Source: Hypoxylon rubiginosum (Eukaryota > Ascomycota > Sordariomycetes > Xylariales > Hypoxylaceae). Taken from it: DNA of 64,000 nucleotides. The notes beneath the pieces are model-generated. The model worked only from the letters and a program-made list of their open reading frames with translations. It ran no database searches and was not told the DNA's origin. Position numbers and translations under genes: made by a program. Below are positions 58,201-64,000 of the stretch, piece after piece; position 1 is the first letter of the stretch, and the number at the start of each line of letters is the position of its first letter. The DNA lies in contig CADCXA010000041.1 in the NCBI GenBank assembly GCA_902806565.1, positions 620,001-684,000 of the forward strand. Reading direction: 5' to 3'.

Positions 58201-60491
58201 AACAGCCAATAAATAAATAAAATAAAAAATAAAGCCCCCAGCTCAGCTCTGCGAATAACAGACGGGCAGAAACCAACCAACCAATCCCTCATCAACAATA
58301 CAGTGCCCAATGGACCCGGGATACACGCTAACTGCTCACATAAGCGCAAGCCGTCTCTTTCCCCTTGCAGGATTTTGTACTATGTATGTAGGCCTTCACA
58401 TTCAGGCCTTTTCATGCCCTTCAGGCCCTGCAGGCTATGCAGGCTAGCGTCACGTACTTGGCGCTAGCACTGCTTACCCCTGAGCCGTGGTGAGCATGGA
58501 CCGTGGCCCGTCGTTCGTGGGTCCGTGGATCTGCAAGAAGTACATAGTAGTAGCGCATCACGCGTCCCATCATCCGCGTGTACCTTGCAGGAAAGGGCTC
58601 GAAAAGGGCTACATTGTATGTAGGTATCCACCCAACCACTTATCGCCGTCTCCCAAAAGTTGCCCAAAGCTGCCAAGAGCCCAGATGCTGCCCTGGTGCG
58701 CACCTCCACAAACGCTTCTCTAAACTCGATCGAGTGAGTCCATGCCATACCCACGGGAAGCATGTCATTGGTCTCAGCCTCCAACAAAGTTCTTCGTGCC
58801 CAAAGGGAGGATCTGGTAAAGGATGGTTCACCTATCCACCTCTTAGGTACCAGGTAGGCAGGCTGGCAGGTAGGGTAGGTAGTCGAAGCAGTTCAGCGTC
58901 TATCTAGGCACGCTGCCATAGCAGTTCCCATCTTGTCATCTGATATTTGCGGGCTCGGAAAACGCACCGAGACACGTTCGACCTGCTGCCGAAAGTATTC
59001 CATAATCCTTGCTAACATACTGTTATCCACTGCTGCAAGCCGCATAAAGGAGAAGAGTGGCTAGTGAGTTGTATTCCATTTTTGTCCAGTCCATTATGCA
59101 CCGTGCGCGCGAGGCGTCTGTTGGAAGTTTGGCTAGCTCCCGATTCGTCGACTCACATCTTCCTCACAGGCAGTTTTCTTCCAAAGCCCACTGGCGTCGT
59201 CTCGGATGTACACTATTTCTTCACTGTCAACATCGGCCGACCTTTGACAAATCATTCATTCCGTAGTAAATACCGTATCTCTCATGCGCAGCCTTCCAAC
59301 GTTGCATCATAAGCCAAGACTTTCAAGATCCAAGGGCCGCACCTAAAGATCGTATTCAGATCATATGGGAGATCGGCCGGCACCATTGGATTAGTGCGTC
59401 CGGCTCTGGGTGTTAAAAAGTTTCGATGGTCACCGCAACGTGCTTGTAGGACTCTAAAACATGGAGTACCAACAGTATGTAAACCCCTATTGTCTTATCG
59501 GATTATAGCTTGATGAGGGCGGTGTCCTACTCTATCAATATGAACACGGTATATGATACTACTCTCTTCTTACTCTCGAGATCTACCTATCTTTTCCAAC
59601 AAGGCCGATGGCCCTTCAACCCAGCACATTCTCCTCTCACGCAGCTCGTATTTCTCGCCCAGTCAGCAAAAGATAAGGCGGGCAAGATGTTAAATAAACT
59701 CCGCGCCTTTTATGCGTTAGCTATGCCCAAGGTATGCATAAAGTGGTCTCCTTGGCTAGCCAATGGTCTTAGATCTTTCCCCCGTGTACCTGCATGAATG
59801 ATCGGCCTGAGGCTTGATAACGCGCCTCACGATGCTGTTCGGCACGTACATACATGTAATTGTCGCGTTGCATCTGCGACCTCACTGAAAAAGAAAGTGT
59901 GGCTGGCCGTAGCTTAGGAGAACCCTTATTCGCGACCCTTATCAAGTTTACACGGTAGAATTGAAATCTGACCATTCCGCCCTTGACGTTGTTCCATACC
60001 TACCTACATACCTCCTAAGGTACAGACTGTAATACAAACTTGAGATGGGAAACTTAAAAATGGGACGAGATGTTATCAACTAGCCCCTGGCACCTATAAT
60101 ATATAATAATTTACAACTATGCAGACATGTCACAGAAGATCGTTCGGGGATTATGGAAGACCAGGGGGAAAGAAATATTCTGCGATCCTTGCCTAGGTCT
60201 CAGCTCCTCGCTTGTTCGAAGCAGGCTTGCGTTATCAAACCGACCATCCCCGCTTATGTCGCTCTGTTAAGAGAAATTTTGTCATTCCGCGCTCTTCATG
60301 CCGCGGGATCGCCAGATTTGGACACCTTATCCGCTTTCGGGCTCAAGAGGCGCGTCTTGAAACGATATCTCGCCATTGTTCCCTCAGCTATGAAAATGGC
60401 CGGCTGGCCCCCGGATGTACATAGTAGATCTAAGTGAACTCCATACAGCAGATTCATCAATGCTCATCTATGATATACCTCGCGATTCTAA
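55261..60491. other. 5.2-kb gene-free interval upstream of the homeobox gene
   Basis: No reading frame with recognisable conservation on either strand. The longest (56043-56441, 58464-58787, 60153-60437) look random. Several CCTAGGTACC-type strings occur (55272-55302, 56661-56689, 57160-57200, 58843-58884, 60001-60022). Short repeats of ttcaggcc/tgcaggct lie at 58402-58446. The interval probably holds extended cis-regulatory DNA of the homeobox gene and the 3' flank of the AAA ATPase gene; an unrecognised ncRNA is possible. Confidence 0.45.
56661..56689. repeat. CCTAGGTACC palindromic repeat copy
   Basis: The string cctacctaggtacctaccta followed by tatacctac is a copy of the dispersed palindrome, the longest run in the homeobox upstream region. 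A related stem (tacctac...gtaggta) follows at 57163-57200. Confidence 0.55.
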
Positions 60492-63400
60492 TCATACGCC
60501 GTTTGCCCGTCGCAAGCCATCTTGCGCGGCTAATTCGTCATTCGTGAATCCATCATTCAAATCTTGAATGTACTGGTCAAACTTCCGAGCTGTTTCTAGC
60601 ACCTCATTCATCACCTTGTAATCCAGTTTATAGTCTTGCTGCTTCGGCTGCTTCCGTTCCCACCTGGCATACTGTCTCGCCGTCGTGATAACATTGCGGA
60701 TCTCTCTGTCATTCATCTTGTTTTTGGCTAGTTCCGTGATGTGATCATGTAGGTCGTCAAAGTCTACGCCCTCCTCGTTCAGCTCTGCCAAGCGGTCTAT
60801 GAAGTTGCCCCAAATCTTCGTTCGCTGATCGAGTGTCAAGTTATGATAGTGGACCGCCAGCTGGATCCGTGACTTGAATGCCTCGTCAAAGGTACCGACA
60901 CGGTTGCTGGTTAGGATGAGAATTCCGTCGTAGTATTCGAGGACACGCAGGAATACCGATACCAACGCGTTACGGCGGAGATCCTCAAGGCTTCGCTGTT
61001 CTAGAAAGACGTCTGCCTCATCGAGCAAAACTACACAGCCCCATGTCTTCCCGATATGAAGGACCGACTCGAGATAAGTTTCGACAGCTTCCGGCTCAGT
61101 TCCGATGTCTCCGCATGTGACGGGGTATAGAGGCTTTTCGGCAATCTCAGCTACGCTTTCAGCCGTCAGAGTCTTGCCCGTACTAGGCCCGCCGTGTAAG
61201 AGCAGAATCAAGCCGTTGCCTTTTCCGTTGATTAGGTTAGTGGACTTCTCCGTCTCGATCTGGTTGCTGATCAGTGCCCGGATCATTCGCTTGGTTTTTC
61301 TGTCAATTACGAGACTGTCAAATGCTCGTGTGTTCCAAACAATTTCCCGGATCCTGTCCACTTGTAAATCTACCCATTTTTTTCTCTTGAGATTGTACCC
61401 TTTAATCGTCATTGGCATCAAGTAAACGAATTTGCTGTTGGGGGGCTTATCCTCTTTCAGAACTTCAGGTTCAAGATCGTCAGTTTTCGTAAAGAGTTTC
61501 CGGCCAGATTCAGCTTCGTGTAGTTCACGATACATCATCATATCGATCATGTACCTTTCTTGATTGGAACCCTGGAATTCTGTATCCATACCATCCTCGT
61601 AGGAAACCATACATCTGACGCGACATTTCCAGATCCACTCCCCCCTACGTTGCAACCTCGATATAGTTCGACTGTTGACGTATTTCAAAGGTCGAATCTC
61701 TAAATCGTCAATGTTTTTCTCTGATTGATCTTTGATGTCGAAGGTGAGTCTCAGATTCGTTTCTTGACGCGAGAACATGCCATCAAACGTCCAATTCCAG
61801 CACTTAATGATGCAGCATCTGACTGCAGACCCCCTGCCAAAGGCTTTAGAGCTTGCTTTAGCATCGAGTTCCCATGCTTTGACGTCGCGTGGCCCCTCAA
61901 GCCAGTCCTTGCTCAGGTAACCTTGGGAATCCTGGCCACTTAGTTGTACCACAACATCGCCCAGTTTGAACAGATACTTGATATATGCATACGTGATTTT
62001 GCCTTTGCTGGTCATGTCGTCCACAAGGCCATACTCTTCCGCATACTGTAAGTATACATAATCAAGTAATGCTTGAAATTGTCGCTGGGGCTCGTCGTCC
62101 AAAGTATCCAAAAACTCGTTCAAGTTGTCTCCTCTAGTGTGGTAGATGAAAAAGTACGGAGCTGAGAGCTTGGTCGGTTCTGTTGAACTAGAAAACCTAT
62201 AGTGCTCGAGAAATTTGTCGACCGCAGTGAACAGCTCTTCCGTGGCAAGTTCGATAGTCTCTGCGTTGTGTTCGGGGGTGCTTTGATCATCTGGGTTTTC
62301 CTGTTTAAGATCATCACTGTGAGGGTGAGAGCCGTTGTAATATCGATATACTACAAAGCAGACGTCCGGATGTTTGGAGAGGTAGGCCGGAATGTCGTGG
62401 ACAGGTAGGTTTCCTACAAGCGCGTCTCTAGACGACGACGCTCCTTCTATCCACTGCGGCATATCGAGATACATTCTCTGGTCGTCACTCTTCGATACAC
62501 GGTGTATTATTTGCGACCTGGGTTTTACTGGCACTTCAAGGTCCTTTTTCTTTGCTTGGAGCTCAGATGCGAAATCTCGCAGATTTTTCATAGTTAACGC
62601 CGATTCTCCTTCCAGGTTTAGAGCTTTCGAAATCAGTTTAAGTGATAAGAGCAGCGTTGTATCTTGATCGTCGAGCCTATTTATGCCTGTATCATGTATG
62701 TTCTGGCTAGAAGTAGAATTACCAGTCGCCGACCCCAGTCTGGGGTTGCGGTTGGTGCCGGTTGCACCTGCCATGGGAAAAACTTCCGGTGGTGAAATCT
62801 TTTCAACTGGCCTTTGGGTGCTAGAAGGTCCTGCAGATGTGGAAGGCACTTGGTTCAAATGGTCATACGCCATCTTGTCTTTAAATACCATGGAATCTTG
62901 CTCCTGTCGTGCCATCAATAATCTCTTTTTGTTTTGTGGCTCTAGGAGCATCAGTTGCCTCTGATAATCCTCAAGCGCGTGGTTTGTAGCCCCAGCCTCA
63001 GCCCAGCCACCGGAAGCAAGTATTGGCGGTTGCTCTGCTGGTTTCTCCTCCGGTTTCTTGGGTTGAGTCTCTTTGCCGAAATTAGACAAAGCCTTCAAAA
63101 TGCGAATTGCGAATCCACTATCACAGCTTTGATCTTCTGAAATAGTAGTTTGTACGGTTGTCGATAGTTTCTGTCTGGCAAACTTGATCGGTACCCGGTC
63201 TGGTTCAGATACCTCCTGCTTGGTTGGCTGAGGTGGTTCGGTGTTGGTTTCGTTGGACGATGGGTCTGGTGAAGGGGGAAATAGGCGTTCGGGACGATCA
63301 CGGTATTCCCGACGTGCTTGGTAAAGGTGTCTTTGCTCTATTTCCTCCTCGTCGGAAAAGCTATCGTCGTTTGGCTCTGACTCTGTATCGCTATCGCGTT

Positions 63401-63584
63401 GATCTCTGTACTCGTTGTATTCACTGTGATCACTGTCTTCTTCACTGGGGCTTACGTGGCCGTCGTCTTGGGGTGGACTGCAGCCGCGCTTGGATAGTGC
63501 AGACGCAACCGATAGCTTCATGCCACTTCCAAGAGGAGAACGTTCTATGCGGGTTGTCTTTTGATACTGTCTGGACGAGAACAT
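60492..63584 (-). CDS. AAA+ ATPase with large N-terminal region (fungal DUF7025-type)
   Basis: A single-exon gene of 1030 residues. The first ~300 residues are disordered and highly acidic (SPSEEDSDHSEYNEY, SDTESEPNDDSFSDEEEIEQ). Residues ~330-790 form a globular region resembling the unnamed N-terminal domain (DUF7025-like, by recollection) common in fungal AAA ATPases. The AAA module at the C-terminus has Walker A GGPSTGKT (~798-805), Walker B VVLLDEADVFLEQR (~851-864), sensor 1 LTSNR (~891), an Arg-finger-like FKSRIQLAVHY, and a lid with DREIRNVITTARQYAR. All nucleotide-binding residues look intact. The substrate is unknown; relatives resemble the AAA part of Bcs1/CDC48 only distantly. No signal peptide or membrane segment. 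The start at 63584 is the first ATG. Confidence 0.88.
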   Translation of the reverse strand: MFSSRQYQKTTRIERSPLGSGMKLSVASALSKRGCSPPQDDGHVSPSEEDSDHSEYNEYRDQRDSDTESEPNDDSFSDEEEIEQRHLYQARREYRDRPERLFPPSPDPSSNETNTEPPQPTKQEVSEPDRVPIKFARQKLSTTVQTTISEDQSCDSGFAIRILKALSNFGKETQPKKPEEKPAEQPPILASGGWAEAGATNHALEDYQRQLMLLEPQNKKRLLMARQEQDSMVFKDKMAYDHLNQVPSTSAGPSSTQRPVEKISPPEVFPMAGATGTNRNPRLGSATGNSTSSQNIHDTGINRLDDQDTTLLLSLKLISKALNLEGESALTMKNLRDFASELQAKKKDLEVPVKPRSQIIHRVSKSDDQRMYLDMPQWIEGASSSRDALVGNLPVHDIPAYLSKHPDVCFVVYRYYNGSHPHSDDLKQENPDDQSTPEHNAETIELATEELFTAVDKFLEHYRFSSSTEPTKLSAPYFFIYHTRGDNLNEFLDTLDDEPQRQFQALLDYVYLQYAEEYGLVDDMTSKGKITYAYIKYLFKLGDVVVQLSGQDSQGYLSKDWLEGPRDVKAWELDAKASSKAFGRGSAVRCCIIKCWNWTFDGMFSRQETNLRLTFDIKDQSEKNIDDLEIRPLKYVNSRTISRLQRRGEWIWKCRVRCMVSYEDGMDTEFQGSNQERYMIDMMMYRELHEAESGRKLFTKTDDLEPEVLKEDKPPNSKFVYLMPMTIKGYNLKRKKWVDLQVDRIREIVWNTRAFDSLVIDRKTKRMIRALISNQIETEKSTNLINGKGNGLILLLHGGPSTGKTLTAESVAEIAEKPLYPVTCGDIGTEPEAVETYLESVLHIGKTWGCVVLLDEADVFLEQRSLEDLRRNALVSVFLRVLEYYDGILILTSNRVGTFDEAFKSRIQLAVHYHNLTLDQRTKIWGNFIDRLAELNEEGVDFDDLHDHITELAKNKMNDREIRNVITTARQYARWERKQPKQQDYKLDYKVMNEVLETARKFDQYIQDLNDGFTNDELAAQDGLRRANGV

Positions 63585-64000
63585 CTGTGGTGCGATGATA
63601 CCGAACGTTGAGGAAGGGTCAGGCGCAAGATGCCGTAACGATGAGGCGGGGGTTGAGGCTTATTTAGATCAACTGACCTGCATATGGCATTCCAAGAGCC
63701 TATTGGCAGGAAATTTATGTATATGGCTAAGACGATAGGTCAGGAGCTGAATGTTGAACAGGAGACAGCCCGTCGCACGTAACGGTAACGCAATCGCATA
63801 TGCAGGCTGTAGGTATTAATCAACTACTGATCGATATATTGAACTGACATCTTAAAAGGGAGCTATTCATGTGGTCATACTTATTAAAATACAGGCGTTA
63901 ATAAAGATTGAAGACAGGTAAGCAGGCAAGAGCAATAACAACAACAGCCCAATCGCTAAGTGCGATTTAACTAGACCAATCACTTGTCGCTATTGACTTT
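63585..64000. promoter_or_regulatory. upstream region of the AAA ATPase gene
   Basis: About 415 bp of non-coding DNA running to the window edge. It is expected to hold the promoter of the minus-strand ATPase gene. No other feature seen. Confidence 0.4.

Noticed and set aside
60153..60437. 94-codon plus-strand ORF
   Set aside because: No motif, no conserved context, short; probably chance.
1..64000. CRISPR arrays, bacterial operons, rRNA, biosynthetic backbone genes (PKS/NRPS/terpene)
   Set aside because: None seen on either strand; the gene structures are eukaryotic and the lone O-methyltransferase has no backbone synthase nearby.

Overview
The window looks like nuclear chromosomal DNA of a filamentous ascomycete, most likely a Sordariomycete and perhaps Xylariales-like (the last step is inference). 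The coding genes have short introns (about 45-100 nt) with GTRNGT donors, CTAAC/CTAAT branch sites and YAG acceptors. The gene families (KdmB-type demethylase, DAL5-like permeases, Zn2Cys6 factors, HTF1-like homeobox factor, AcpA-like permease) are those of Pezizomycotina. Palindromes built on CCTAGGTACC are scattered between genes. There are no operons, no rRNA and no convincing tRNA. Exon boundaries were worked out by hand by matching reading phase across GT-AG pairs; coordinates give the whole span from start codon to stop codon, introns included.

Left part (1-7.9 kb): an inverted-repeat (MITE-like) element, then two convergent genes of unknown function. The first is interrupted by about 344 bp flanked by TA, and its C-terminus resembles a HicA-type fold. 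Core housekeeping block (7.9-21.9 kb): a complete KDM5/KdmB H3K4 demethylase (five exons), the SLX1 nuclease subunit, the splicing factor PRP9/SF3a3, and divergently from it the exon-junction helicase FAL1/eIF4A-III. FAL1 has an apparently intact intron in its 3' UTR.

Accessory block (22-37 kb): a secondary-metabolism-type O-methyltransferase, a small TPR-like gene, a J-domain protein, two decayed genes (one with a PPP-phosphatase-like tail, one a WD40 gene), a small MARVEL-like membrane protein, an AcpA/Ady2-type acetate permease, and a C2H2-Zn2Cys6 regulator that has lost three of its six cluster cysteines. A secreted arylsulfatase and a DAL5/Soa1-like transporter are transcribed divergently from a 0.7 kb intergenic region, which suggests sulfur or organic-sulfate scavenging. 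The transporter converges tightly on a PAQR/IZH receptor-like gene that has a 13-nt microexon.

Right part (44-64 kb): a DNF3-like P4-ATPase lipid flippase, a HTF1/Hoy1/Phx1-like homeobox regulator with about 5.8 kb of gene-free DNA upstream (as expected for a developmental regulator), and a large AAA+ ATPase. Several long intergenic stretches contain no gene I can support.
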